This document shows, piece by piece, positions 12,295-23,400 of a stretch of DNA of 64,000 nt. Source of the DNA: Opisthocomus hoazin (lineage: Eukaryota; Chordata; Aves; Opisthocomiformes; Opisthocomidae); contig NC_134418.1 of assembly GCF_030867145.1 (NCBI RefSeq), positions 3,530,802-3,594,801 on the forward strand, read 5' to 3'. Made by a program: the position numbers and the translations under genes. Numbering within the stretch: position 1 is the first letter of the stretch; each line of letters starts with the position of its first letter. The notes beneath the pieces were generated by a model. The model ran no database searches and had not been told where the DNA came from. It worked only from the letters and a program-made list of their open reading frames with translations.

Positions 12295-12440
12295 CCTATG
12301 GACCATCCAGCCAATGGTCTGTCTAGCCCAGTATCCTACCTCTGAGAGCAAGGAAGAGGAAAAAAATAATCAAGCCAGCATGGAGTAATTCCCTCCCAGC
12401 CTCCAACGACTTCAAATTCAGAGACTTCCTAAGGCAGAGG
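12295..12440 (-). mobile_element. Old, diverged CR1-like fragment
   Basis: The plus strand reads GGTCTGTCTAGCCCAGTATC at 12316-12335, a word set I associate with minus-oriented ancient amniote CR1 copies ('ggtccatctagcccagtatcc'). About 70 bp further on are CCTCCAACGACTTC and GACTTCCTAAGGCAGAGG, which also fit that family. There is no octamer tail and divergence is high. The assignment rests on remembered family wording and needs a RepeatMasker-type search. Confidence 0.42.
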
Positions 12441-14296
12441 TGGGATCTCTGGCTGGAAGAGCCTTTCTGGGGATGATCAGGTGCTGAAGTTTTGGGATCC
12501 ATGTAAAGGTTTTGTGTTTGCAGCATCCCGCAGCAAGAATTCCCTGGTTTCACTGCACAGGTGATGGGGAGCAGCTCCCTTTTCTCTCTGAAGCTCCCCT
12601 ACGCTAGCATCACTTTGTGGCTCATTTGATCCCCAGCTCTGGTGTCCTGATAGAGGGGCTGGTGAAGAGTTGTCCCTTGTCCACTCTCCAGGCACTCTTA
12701 ATTTTGCAGCTCCGTTCAAATCCTCTGTTGTCTCTCCAACAGGAGCTACCACATATCTTTGAACCTTCTTTCACTCCTGTCTGAATCTGCCCCCAAAATC
12801 CTTAACGAGATGTGATAAGGATGAACCAAAAGGCCATCTGTGCATTACCAGGGTGGTGAAGACCCCAGGGAGCCCCCGGCAGCCGGCTGACACTTCGGCC
12901 GCTCTCTGATCCCTTGCATAACCACTGACACTGTTTGTTTTTCCTTCCTGAATTTTTTGTGTGTGTGCAATTCCCGCGTTCGCTGCTCCTAAAGCCGCTT
13001 ATAATCGTGCTAAACCCCCAGCTTAGCCAAGCACTGCTCTGGGTCCTGAATGACTCACTGAGCCATTTCCTTCACTCCCTTCACAAGAAAAAGCCTCCTC
13101 CCTCCCTCCCTCCAGCAGCCCAGAAGGACACGGCTGGCTCCAACACCCCCTTCTCCGCGTGCACACCTACCAGCTCCAACACCAAAGGGCTTTTTTTCCC
13201 TCTTGCTAGGTCCAGAGTCAATATTTATATGGCTTCTCCCCGGCGTGGTGACTCTGATTTGGGACCTGCTGCCCATGAGATGGCCAGGTGGCCTCCTCAA
13301 AGGGTTGGCCAAGGTCTTGCTCATCCTCATAAACACCAGCCTGCAAAATCCAGAAGCTTGAACTTGCGGACAGAGGCACACAGCAGCTCAGGCTGAGTGT
13401 GGCAATGGGTGCGCAGGAGAAAAATAAGGAGTCTTTTACAAGGTAATGGCTGTGTTCTAATGTATAGCTCCCAAATATTCTCATCTTGCTAATGTTATTT
13501 TGCTAAACAATAACATATGCTGTTCTTGCTCTGTACAATGTTGTCCTCCAAAACCTCTGTTGAGTTATGTGTGTGCATCCGCACTCCGCACACGCACACA
13601 CACGTCCACTACCCAATTTTCTGTTGAAATCCCCACCTGCTACAATCCCACCTATCGCTCATGATTTGCTCTTGCTAAGCCAGATCAGGAGCTGTGGGGT
13701 CTTGATGAAACCTCTTCACTCCACAGGATGAATTTGTAGCCCTGGCAGAAGACTATCCTGGTCTTTTTTGTTGATGCCTCTGTCTTTACTGGAAGGCAAA
13801 TGAATTTTCATGTGCCCTGGAGCAAAAGCAGTATCTGGGTTTTGCATCTGCTCCAGAAGGGCCCAACCTATTTGCTGCTGGGAGAATATTTCACATCCAG
13901 GCAATGCCCATTAAATTAACAGTGGCCCACACTCCTCTTCATGGACTTGGGGGAACGGGTGGGTTGGTAAGCCTCTGGACACCCTCATGGTGGTTCAGGT
14001 TGATCCCCACATCTGGAAACACTGTGCCAGGAGCTGCCTAAGTCTTTCCATGTACAGCGTCTCCTTATTTGACAAGGCATGGGCTGAACCAAGGGGATCT
14101 CCAGGATCTCAGGCCAAGGCAAGTGAGTCCTTCAAAGGAAATTTTAAAAAGGTTTTGTGACCTTCGTGATACCTGGACTGTGGCAAGGAAACACAGGACC
14201 TCTCACGTGCACTTGGCACTCTGATTTACTCCTGGCACACACATAGCTGGGAGCTGGAGAGCCAGCAGTGGTCCAAGACAGGATATTTTTAATGCC
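12441..14296. other. Single-copy DNA with a short (CCTC)n run
   Basis: No supported gene. A CCTC-type run lies at 13094-13113 and a degenerate GT/CA patch at 13570-13605. The interval 13440-13560 is AT-rich and has SOX-like words (AACAATAAC, ACAATGTTGT), which is suggestive only. Confidence 0.5.
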
Positions 14297-14416
14297 ATCA
14301 CAGAATCACAGAATGGTCAGGGTTGGAAGGGACCTCTGTGGGTCATCTAGTCCAACCCCCCTGCCGAAGCAGGGTCACCCAGAGCAGGCTACACAGGACC
14401 GTGTCTAGGTGGGCCA
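14297..14416 (-). mobile_element. CR1 retrotransposon, 3' end only
   Basis: Plus-strand ATCACAGAATCACAGAATGG marks the reversed octamer tail, followed by the reverse of the conserved CR1 3' UTR and the last ORF2 codons. In CR1 orientation the stop position is TGG (complement at 14379-14381), as in the read-through subfamily, yet it keeps GCTTCGGCAG as in the TAG-ending copies. Similarity fades near 14416. Confidence 0.93.
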
Positions 14417-15521
14417 GTTTCTGACACTTCTTCCCCTAGACCAGTCTCATAGCAGTGGCTCCAAGGGCCCAGCTTGGAGGCAGCTTTTCCCTTTGTGATG
14501 CTAAACAGCTAGGAAGGAATAATCAAATTATGTCCACACGATTACTTGAACAACCGCATGGAGCATCCCATAGAGATTTGTCCCTTGGCGAAGGCCACTG
14601 GATCAAATCAGGCTGGCAAAACTCCCCTCTGGGTTTCGAACAGGGCGATGGTAGGACTGGTTTGGCCACCTTTGGATGTCTTTCCTGAGTGATTCTGTAT
14701 CTGCTCAGCTGGTTCCCACCAACCATAGCATAACGGTGCTGTCTTTTCCGTGTCTTTCACCTCCTTCTCGCTGCTGTGGCTTTTAGCAACTCCATCCCCT
14801 TGCTGCACCCCATTCTAAGCCCTCTGCCCTGGTCCACCCTGTAGCCTGAGCAACGAGTGGTCCTTCCCCCCGCTGTACAGAGGGTGCTCCCACCACACAA
14901 GCCCCCCGTGCCGGTGCACAACAAGTAGGAAACAGATGCTTCCCCGCACAGCTCCCGCTGGAGCGAGCGGCTGCGAGCGCATCCCGCTCCCAGGGCTTAC
15001 GCAATCAGTGGATGAATCAGCAGCACATCTGGGCGCCTGATGAGGCTGCACAGTCACATTTTCCCCTCCATCCCATGCCGATGAGCTCTTAAGCCCCGGG
15101 AAGGCAGCGGGCCAGCCCAGCCTGGCTGCTTGGCCGACAAGCGGGAGGGAGAGGAAGCTGGGTTGGCTTGCCTTGCAGGGGAAATATTAAATGCTGCCGT
15201 CAAAAACTAGGTCATGTCCCTTGCCCTGTGCCTTCTTGATCTGGGGTTGAGAAATCAGGTCTGTTTTCTGCAGACGGTGTTCTCAGGTTCCCCCCGCCCT
15301 GAACTTGGTTATGAAAGGGAAACACAGAGCCTTACCTCTTTCTCCTTCTGCCTCCAGGCTTCAAAGAAGAGGGCTGCTCCTGAGCTAAGCCCCAGAGCAC
15401 AGAGCTGGGTGTCCTATAGGGCTGGGTTTTACAGAGCGAAGTCAAGCCCATGGCAACAGAGCGTGTGACAGCCAACAGCAAGCTTTTCCCAAGCACAGGG
15501 CAAGCAGCAGGAGCCAGAAGG
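14417..15521. other. Single-copy DNA, no supported gene
   Basis: Nothing recognisable. The sequence becomes more GC- and CpG-rich around 14930-15000 (GAGCGAGCGGCTGCGAGCGC), but that patch is under 100 bp. Confidence 0.5.
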
Positions 15522-15752
15522 CTGGGGATGGAGAAAGCAAAGCTGGGGATGGAAAAGGGGAGGCTGGAGATGGAGAAAGGGAGGCTGAGGATGGAGAAGG
15601 AGACGCTGGGGATGGAGAAGGAGAGGCTGGGGATGGAAAAGGAGCGGCTGGGTATGGAGAAGGGGAGACTGGGGATCGAGAATGGGAGCCTGGGGATGGA
15701 GAAAGCCAGGCTGGAGATGGAGAAGAGGAGGCTGGGGATGGAGAAAGGACAG
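15522..15752. repeat. 21-bp minisatellite, 11 units
   Basis: Eleven consecutive 21-bp units of the type CTGGGGATGGAGAAAGGGAG plus one base fill 231 bp with no indel. Because 21 is divisible by three, the plus strand reads as repeated heptapeptides of the form LGMEKxR inside an open frame at 15450-15794. Minus-strand frames are open too (IPSLPFS and SPSPAS repeats). Openness on both strands, and the absence of a convincing start, splice site or non-repeat domain, favour a non-coding minisatellite. Confidence 0.93.
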
Positions 15753-17049
15753 CCTTGTTTGCGTTTGAGCCATGAAGAGGTGAAGCCAGGCTGAACAGGC
15801 ACCTTCCACCCTCAGCTATTGGCTGTATTTCCCCCAGCCCATCACCCAAGTCTGCAAGCCACAGGAGTCCCAGTCCCAGAAACACTCCTGCCCTCCAACA
15901 CCGCACAGCCCATCCGAGGGATGATTCTTCACCAGCAAGCAGCTGGAGGGTTTTTTCTAGCCTTCCCTCGCCGGGTCCCACATACCACCTCCTCCATCAC
16001 ACCCCAGATCTCCAAGACCCCTCCAACAGCCTCACCCCGAGACGAAGGGCTGGCCATGGGGAGCAGGGTGCCGATCAGCACCGTGGGAGCAGCTCCCCAG
16101 GCAATGTCAGCTCGGCCCCGGCGCTGCGGGAGGGGGAACGGCTGCCGTCTCCCCGCTTCACACAGTCAAGTGTCGCTCCACATCACCATCACCCTGCGCG
16201 GCGAAGGGATCGGCCACAAGCAGACAGGACCGGAGGCGGGAGAAGCAGTGCGGGGAGAGCATCCCTTCCCCCACCACCCTGCTCCTTCTCCCAGTGCTTT
16301 CCCTGGCCCGAAATTCAGACCTTTCCCAGGATGCAAAAAGAAAGGCCAACAGGGCAGGGGGAAGAAGGCGTTCATCAGCCGAAACAAAGCCTGGGGTGGG
16401 AGGGGGTTCCTCAGTTAGCAATTCTCCTCCTGGGGTATGTCATTTCCTCTCCTTCCCCCTTGTTTCCCCTCGGAACAAATCAGGACCTCAGCCCGTAAAG
16501 TCATGAGATCTCACCCAGAAGGAAAAAGGAGTGCATTGATCCCGCACTGTCACAGCACAACCAGCTCCTTCCACAGCAAAAATCACTTTTCTGCGAAAAA
16601 AATGGGAAGCTGGGGCAAGCCAGGGAGACGTCTCTGCAAATGGAGAGCTGGTTCCTTCAGGCTGTGCATCCCGGAGGTGAACGTCTGGTCCTTCCCTCTG
16701 CCGAGAGGCATCAGCAAGCCCAAACTGGGCCTGCAGACAGGGATTGCCCCAGCAGGATTTGGCCCCTGTGAAGTATTGCACATGGGCTCGATGTGCATCC
16801 TTCGCCTTCAGTCATGTCCTGGGGCCACTGTGCCCATGGGCGATGGAGGGAAGGGGACACCAGTGGGACACACCCATGCTCCCATTTGATCTCATTATTA
16901 ATAAATAATAGCTCAGCCACCACCATCCTCCTCTCCCTCAAATTGGGTCCTGGGAGGGGGAAGGAGGCGGAGAAGGAGGGAGAAGTTCTCTAGTCAACCT
17001 AGGTCATGGGCTGTCCTGATTTTTCCATGCACAGCAGCCGATGCCATTT
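15753..17049. other. Single-copy DNA with a modest CpG-rich patch
   Basis: A stretch at about 16080-16260 has several CpGs (GGCCCCGGCGCTGCGGG, CTGCGCGGCGAAGGG) and could be a weak CpG island. No gene is recognised. Open frames at 15819-16418 (plus) and 16437-16889 (plus) are unremarkable. Confidence 0.45.
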
Positions 17050-17290
17050 CTAGATTATTATCTTTGAAGTGTCACATTCAAAATTTAACGGCAGGCAAAA
17101 TGGGAGCAGACCATATGCACAGAGCAGGGAGTTTAGGGTTAGTCTTATTAACAATCAAATCACAACAAAGGAAGGCATTTTTGTTAGCCTCGTTGCAATG
17201 ACACCAACACGTAGCATCCAATTTATCCTGTTACTGCTGATTTCCATTAATAATGCAATTACGATTGCTATACACAAACTTCCGACCATC
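17050..17290. promoter_or_regulatory. Candidate enhancer-like block with SOX/TCF and homeodomain words
   Basis: This is an AT-rich island in GC-rich DNA. It contains TTATTAACAATCAAATCAC (around 17145-17163), AACAAAGG (17164-17171, SOX/TCF type), ATTAATAATGCAATTA (around 17246-17261) and the inverted repeat GCAAT-TACG-ATTGC (17255-17268). The motif classes are well known for developmental enhancers. That this block is one is an inference; cross-species conservation would decide. Confidence 0.3.
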
Positions 17291-17876
17291 CCTGGTGCCG
17301 TGCTCACCCCTCCTCAGAGTCATCATGGCAAGTCACCAGCACCCCAGATTTTTTGCCGGAGGTGCTGAAGGTGCCCTGTTTGGGGTTGGTGGGGTCACTG
17401 GTGCTATTTTGATATCTCACCAAGCAGCCTGCTGCTGACATTTCATTCTTACCAGTCAGCAGACTGGGTTATACAAGGATCGCTTATTTTTTTCCAGACC
17501 TTTACTGACTGGTGGAATGTTTTGAGGGTGAAACCACGCACTTGCAAAAAGCTTGGCTAAGGCAGGGTGCTCGTCACCCGACCGCTGGGCAGATTGGCTG
17601 TCACAGCCAGCAGTGCTCATCTGACCGTTGGGCAATTTGCTGTTGCGGCTAAAACCGGCTAAAAAAAGCTCTGGCCAAGACAAGTCCTCCAAGGCCTCAC
17701 AAGACCTTAGCCCTTGTCTTGCTAAGCTAAATAAGGCTCATGACCTAAAGGCAATGGCCATACCTTATTTTCTGTGCTATCAGTCTGAAAAAACAGTGTT
17801 GAAAATCTATATTCCTGTGTCCTGCCTGGAGTGATGCTTGCACCCACGTGTGGCATTGGCAGAGCCAGCTACGTAG

Positions 17877-18018
17877 AAGAATCATAGAATCACAGAATCA
17901 TAGGTTGGAAAAGACCTCTAAGATCACCAAGTCCATCCATCAACCCAACACCACCAAGCCTGCTAAACCATATCCTGAAGTGCCACATCTACACGCTTTT
18001 TGAACACCTACATGCAGC
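17877..18018 (-). mobile_element. CR1 retrotransposon, 3' end, ATTCTATG-type subfamily
   Basis: Plus-strand AGAATCATAGAATCACAG is the reversed tail, followed by GGTTGGAAAAGACCTCTAAG and CCAAGCCTGCTAAACCATAT. The same 3' region is present in direct orientation at 50165-50320, so both belong to one subfamily that differs from the ATTCTGTG-type copies. It is 5'-truncated within the 3' UTR. Confidence 0.93.
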
Positions 18019-18116
18019 CATGGAGCTGAGACTGGTCACAGGTCCTCTCCTGCGTGGAGCAGCCCTAGAAGGCTGCGGAGCTGGTGCAGAGACAGCCTGT
18101 GTGATGGCCAGGGAAG

Positions 18117-18297
18117 AGCAGCCCTGGAACAGGCTGCCCAGGGAGGTTGTGGAGTCTCCTTCTCTGGAGATATTCAAGACCTGCCTTGACAAGGTCCTCT
18201 GAGACCTGCTGTAGGTGACCCTACTTCGGCGGGAGGGTTGGACTAGATGATCCACAGAGGTCCCTTCCAACCCCTACCATTCTGTGATTCTGTGATC
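18117..18297 (+). mobile_element. CR1 retrotransposon, 3' fragment
   Basis: The copy runs from the '[18 protein letters not shown]' coding tail through the conserved 3' UTR to ATTCTGTG octamers. A TGA at 18200-18202 precedes the usual TAG position (18212-18214). It lies about 100 bp from an opposed CR1 of a different subfamily, with the two tails pointing outwards. Confidence 0.94.
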
Positions 18298-19339
18298 TCT
18301 GCAGGTCCTCCATCCTCTTGCATCTGCAATGCCCTTGGGTCCATCTCACTCTCCATGTTCTCCAACCAACAAGAAGCTGCTCTTGGAGGCCACTAGATCT
18401 CTGCCTTCCTCTTGGCCCCAAAAGTGTTCGGGCAACAAAACATTGATATTTACCATGTTGCCACAGGATTTTTGCTAGCTGAACCCCTGTCTGAACCAAG
18501 CATGAGTGCTAAAAAGCAAAGCTCTGGGTTTCCTTCTTTTTCAACTCGATTTTTATTAGTAGTAGTCCTTTAATCACTATCATCAAATCTTTTGCACAGT
18601 GGGGTAAGTGCCCACCCATTTTCTAGTTGACAGAGCTCAGACGTGATGCGTGCCCTCAGACATCCCTGCTGGAGAAGAGCCTCAGGCTACCGGTTCAGAG
18701 GATGGCCAGAAGCAGGGACGGCTGGGGAGGAAGAGCAGGAAGGTTTGCTCGCAGAGCTGGGCTGGAGAAGGATAAAACACTGCGTGCGGTGTGAGCTAAT
18801 GGCAAGGAGAGATTTTTTTGAGCTTGTCAGTAGGAAACATATGGCTGCCGCTGAGCTCTCAGGCTTATTTAGGATTTAGTGCCTATTTGATCTATTTTAA
18901 TCCAGATGTTCAGCTCATCACATAATGAGATCCCACCAGAGGAACCATATTGTGATGTGTCCCAGACAGCAAAGGCCCCCAAAATGTACTGAGGAGAGGG
19001 AGCAGCTTCATCAAGGCCGTGCATGGCTGAGCATCCCAGACAGGTGGAGGTGAGGACCGCTGAGCTGGGGGACCTCAGGGCTTTCCACTGGGTTGAGATC
19101 AACACACTGGTGTTGGGAGTCCAGTCCATTTCCCAGGTCCTACTGACATCCTACCCAAGCAGTTTCTAAAATCTGAAATTTTTATCCTAAAGCACAGAGA
19201 TTTTGAAGGGTTTCACCAAAGCTTGGATGTGCTTCTCCCCAGTCTCCTTCTCCCTGCACCATAGGCCTTCTGTCCAGATAGAGGCACCGTTCTCCTTATT
19301 TCGGTGCAGGGACTCCACCGTTCTCCTGCCTCCTGCATC
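18298..19339. other. Single-copy DNA, no supported gene
   Basis: Unique sequence between two CR1 copies. The AT-rich stretch 18530-18600 has no recognised motif set. No open frame is convincing. Confidence 0.5.
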
Positions 19340-20445
19340 ACTCCGTTACTGAGGAAGTGTGGGCTGGATGAGTGGTCGGTGAAGTGGATAGAGAACTGGC
19401 TGAATGGCAGAACTCAGAGGGTTGTCATCAGCGGCGCTGAGTCTAGTTGGAGGCTGGTGACAAGTGGTGTCCCTCAGGGGTCAGTACTGGGCCCAGTCTT
19501 GTTTAACTTCTTCATCAACGACCTGGATGAAGAGTTAGAATGTACCCTCAGCAAGTTTGCTGACGACACCAAACTGGGAGGTGTGGTAGATACACCAGAA
19601 GGCTGTGCTGCCATTCAGCGTGACCTGGATAGGCTGGAAAGCTGGGCAGAGAGGAACCTGATGAGGTTCAACAAGGGCAAGTGCAGGGTCCTGCACCTGG
19701 GGAGGAACAACCTCATGCACCAATACAGGCTTGGGGTGGACCTGCTGGAGAGCAGCTCTGCGGAGAGGGACCTGGGTGTCCTGGTGGACGACAGGTTAAC
19801 CATGAGCCAGCAGTGTGCCCTGGCTGCCAAAAAAGCCAATGGGATCCTGGGGTGCATCAAGAAGAGTGTGGCCAGCAGGACAAGGGAGGTTCTCCTCCAC
19901 CTCTACACTGCCCTGGTGAGGCCCCATCTGGAGTCCTGTGTCCAGTTCTGGGCTCCCCACTTCAAGAAAGATGAAGAGCTACTGGAGAGAGTCCAGCGGA
20001 GGGCTACAAGGATGGTGAGGGGACTGGAGCATCTCCCCTATGAGGAGAGGTTGAGGGAACTGGGCTTGTTCAGCCTGAAGAAGAGAAGGCTGCGAGGGGA
20101 CCTTATAAATGCCTACAAATATCTGCAGGGTGGGTGTCAGGAGGATGGGGCCAAGCTCTTTTCAGTGGTGCCCAGTGACAGGACAAGGGGCAATGGGCAC
20201 AAACCGAGGCACAGGAAGTTCCGTCTGAACATGAGGAAGAACTTCTTCCCTCTGAGGGTGACGGAGCCCTGGCCCAGGCTGCCCAGGGAGGTTGTGGAGT
20301 CTCCTTCTCTGGAGATATTCAAGACCCGCCTGGACGCGGTGCTGTGCAGCCTGCTCTGGGTGACCCTGCTTGGGCAGGGGGTTGGGCTGGGTGACCCACA
20401 GAGGTCCCTTCCAACCCCTACTATTCTGTGATTCTGTGATTCTGT
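19340..20445 (+). mobile_element. CR1 retrotransposon, longest and best-preserved copy
   Basis: About 1.1 kb of a 5'-truncated CR1. It starts in the reverse-transcriptase region of ORF2 near 19340, where similarity to the family begins, and ends in ATTCTGTG repeats at 20423-20445. The whole ORF2 remnant is open with no stop or frameshift, which suggests a relatively recent insertion compared with other copies here. The endonuclease and the N-terminal part of the reverse transcriptase are missing, so it cannot move by itself. Confidence 0.97.
19346..20431 (+). pseudogene. CR1 ORF2 remnant: C-terminal part of a non-LTR reverse transcriptase
   Basis: A 361-codon open frame, cut at its 5' end by truncation of the element rather than by a real start codon. 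In CR1, ORF2 encodes an endonuclease plus reverse transcriptase that copies element RNA at a nicked target. Visible here are motif B-like [11 protein letters not shown] at residues 40-50, the catalytic FADD at residues 71-74 (19556-19567), and the downstream thumb/C-terminal segment with conserved [43 protein letters not shown] and the family-specific tail [14 protein letters not shown]. The upstream reverse-transcriptase motifs, including the first catalytic aspartate, and the endonuclease are absent, so it should be inactive. At 20357-20359 the codon is TGG where five other copies in the window have TAG, and the frame runs 24 codons further to a TGA formed by the terminal octamer. There is no reason to think it is expressed as a host protein. 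Confidence 0.93.
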
Positions 20446-23400
20446 TACAGGCATCAAAACAGAAAAGCAACTGTGAGTTGCAGAGCGATGGGAGGGAGGA
20501 TGTGAAGCACCAGCACTACAACCCTGAAGCTGTGATGTGACATGGAGAATGCGCCCATTGCTGTACACAACAGGATCTCCCACCCTCAGGTTCATGCCGA
20601 GATCACTGGGTCATGCTTGGAGTCCTGGGGCGGACAGGGTGGGATCTGGTGGAGATCGCCTCACCTGAATTTTGGTCTATGTGCTCATGGAACATGTCAG
20701 CTCCCGCTGTAGCCTAGGGAGATCGAGGGGAATCTAGGGCTGGAGTCACTTGCCTGATCATCTTGCCATCTGAGAAGCCCTGCTAAGTGCTTTCCAAGAG
20801 AAGTTATGGTTATTTTTGAACACTAAATTTCTCTGTCTTCCAAGCGGGCTCATGCTGTGGGCTCCCCAGAAGCTGGTAAAAATGCATCCCATCTTACCAG
20901 GGCAACTCCAAAATCTCACTGTCATCGCTGCAAGATTTATGTTGAGACCTGAAAGTTTATCAAGATGTAAAAAGGCTTTTCCCGGGTGCAACACTGACTG
21001 TGGCCAAGTCTGAGGCTGGAGCGGCAAGCCAGAGAGCAGGTGAAGCTACCCAACATGGTGTCCTGGGGCACGAGCTGCGTGCGTTTACAGTTGGCACTGG
21101 ACCATGGGAAGACAGAGGTGATGAGTGTGTCCTGCCTTCAGCCCTCCATCTTGGCTGCTGCTTCCCGCTGTGCTGCCTCCTCTCCTGCTTCACCTCCAAG
21201 CCTCCTTGGGAGGACAAATTGTACAGAAACATCCAAACGCTTCCTTTGGGAGCGCCGGCGCTTGGCATTGAGCCCTCCATCAGCTGCAAGAAAGCACATC
21301 TGGCATCTGTCCACCTCGGTCACCGTGCCTTTCACAGGGCATCGCTAATGGGGAGGCACACGGGAAAGGAGGTAACTTCAGAGAATTTGGTATGGAGAAG
21401 TAACAAGGGCTGGTAGCATCTACCCAAACCTCTGAAGGCTTGTGGCAGGCAGCCCTTTGCTGCATGAAAGCAGTTTTGGTCCTTCAGGAGATCCCATGCT
21501 GATGCAGGACGGGGCTGGCTTCCCCTGGGGGTGATGCCCCAGCACTGGGCATCACTTCGGAGATGAAGGAGCTGCACCTCAAGCATGGAGGTGGCTGGTT
21601 TTGGTAGATCTTTGCAAATAAACAACCCAAAATATTTCCAGCAGATGCATGCTGGCCGTAAGCATTTATCAGTTTTAATTGTGCCGCTTTCTGAGCTCAT
21701 CCGGGGGGCCTAACGGTGTCATCGCAAGAAAAATCTGAGATGGGGTTTCTTCTGCATTCGAGACATCATGGCATTCATCTGTTTACAGAATCTGGTGAGG
21801 TGGGAAGCGCAGCGGAGGTATGGGCAGAGCCAAGGCAAATTTAAGGCAATGCCCCGATCCCCCATGTCTGGAATCCCCGTTTTCTCTGCAATTTTCCTAC
21901 CCGAAGCTTCCCCCTCGCCCCACCTCCTCGCCACACGGTAACTGAGCTCTCCATGAATCTTTCCGAGCGCAGGGCTCTTAAAAAAAAAACCCTGCATATC
22001 TTGACATTTAATTAAAGGGATGTGTGCAGTTCATCAGGGATGCAGAGTGCACAGCACCGGGCCAGGAGAGCCGTTAGCCGAGTGCCCTTGACGGAGCCTG
22101 AATGAGTTGGTGGGCACGGGGAGGGGGGGAGGTCAGGAAACCCATTTCAATTAAGATGCTGAGGCATGAAAGCCCTCTTGGCCTCACTGCTCTTTGCACT
22201 AACGACTCTGGTTTCCCCCTGCTCCATCCCAGGTGGTTCCTGGGAGGTTTCCCCAGGGCACGTCATGGCACATCCTTGCAGAGAGAGGCAGGAGAAGAGG
22301 GGATGGAGGACCAGCAGCATTGGCCAAACGGCATAGGAATGACCACCCAGCACCAGCCCTACCTGCTCCACAACTGATTTTGCACCAGGGCGCCTATTTT
22401 CCGGGCAAACACAGCAAATTATGGTTTCTTTCTTTTTTGTCACCTCCTGCGGGTAAACTCTTTGTAGGAAAAGCACCTCTACTCGCATACCAGATGAAGA
22501 GGTTGTAGCAAACTAGCTCTTGAAGTATTTTCTTGCTGGGCTCAAGAGAGCCTGGTGTGGTGAGGCTGGCAGGTCCTTTATCATCCTTCCTCCAGCTCCT
22601 AGAGCAGCAAGGCTGAGAGCAGCAAGGAGGAGCAGCTCCCAGAGCCATCGAGCCACAGCACTGGACCTGCCCCATCCCTCCGACAGCAGGACTCCTTGTT
22701 TCCAGATGGGCTGGGATGGGTTTTGTGGATGCCAGGCGTGTGCATGGGTGAAGGATGAATGTGGGCAAAAAAGAGTGATCATCTTCCGAGCTGTGTCAAA
22801 AACTATGTCTTCCAGGGGAGGTTCATGTGCTCAGGTGGACTCCTGGGCCCACGTTCCACAATCCTGCTGCAGCACATCTTCTGGCCCTGCTAGGCATGTA
22901 TTAATTCCTGATGGCTGCTCAGCCCTCACATCTCACCCCTTCCTGCTCCAGCCCAGCTACCAGGCACCTGCGGGATGTTGACAGGAGTTGCAGCTAGCTG
23001 GGACAGTAAAGTACGCTTCAGCTCCAACACGATAGACCAAACCAACCCACAGAGGAAGGTCTCAGTCCCTGCAATAATGAGGACAAAGAGGTCCACCCCC
23101 GTGCAAGCCCAGGCTTGCACCACAGCTTCCCCACTGCTCCGATGCAACGAGATGTGGTTGACCCCCGAGCACAGCTGAGCCTGGGGCCCCAAAAGCTCCA
23201 AGCACGTTGGCCACACATCTCCATCCGCGCATTTGAATGCCTGGCCCCCCACAGCACCCCACCCTGGGATACCCAGCACTGCTTTCTCTGCATCCATCCC
23301 CAGGACAAGGAAGAGATGCCCTTGATGAGTCCTCGCCTGTGTTAATGAGCCGGGAAGTGCCCTTTGCTACAGGAGATCTATCCACCTTAATTACTGTGGA

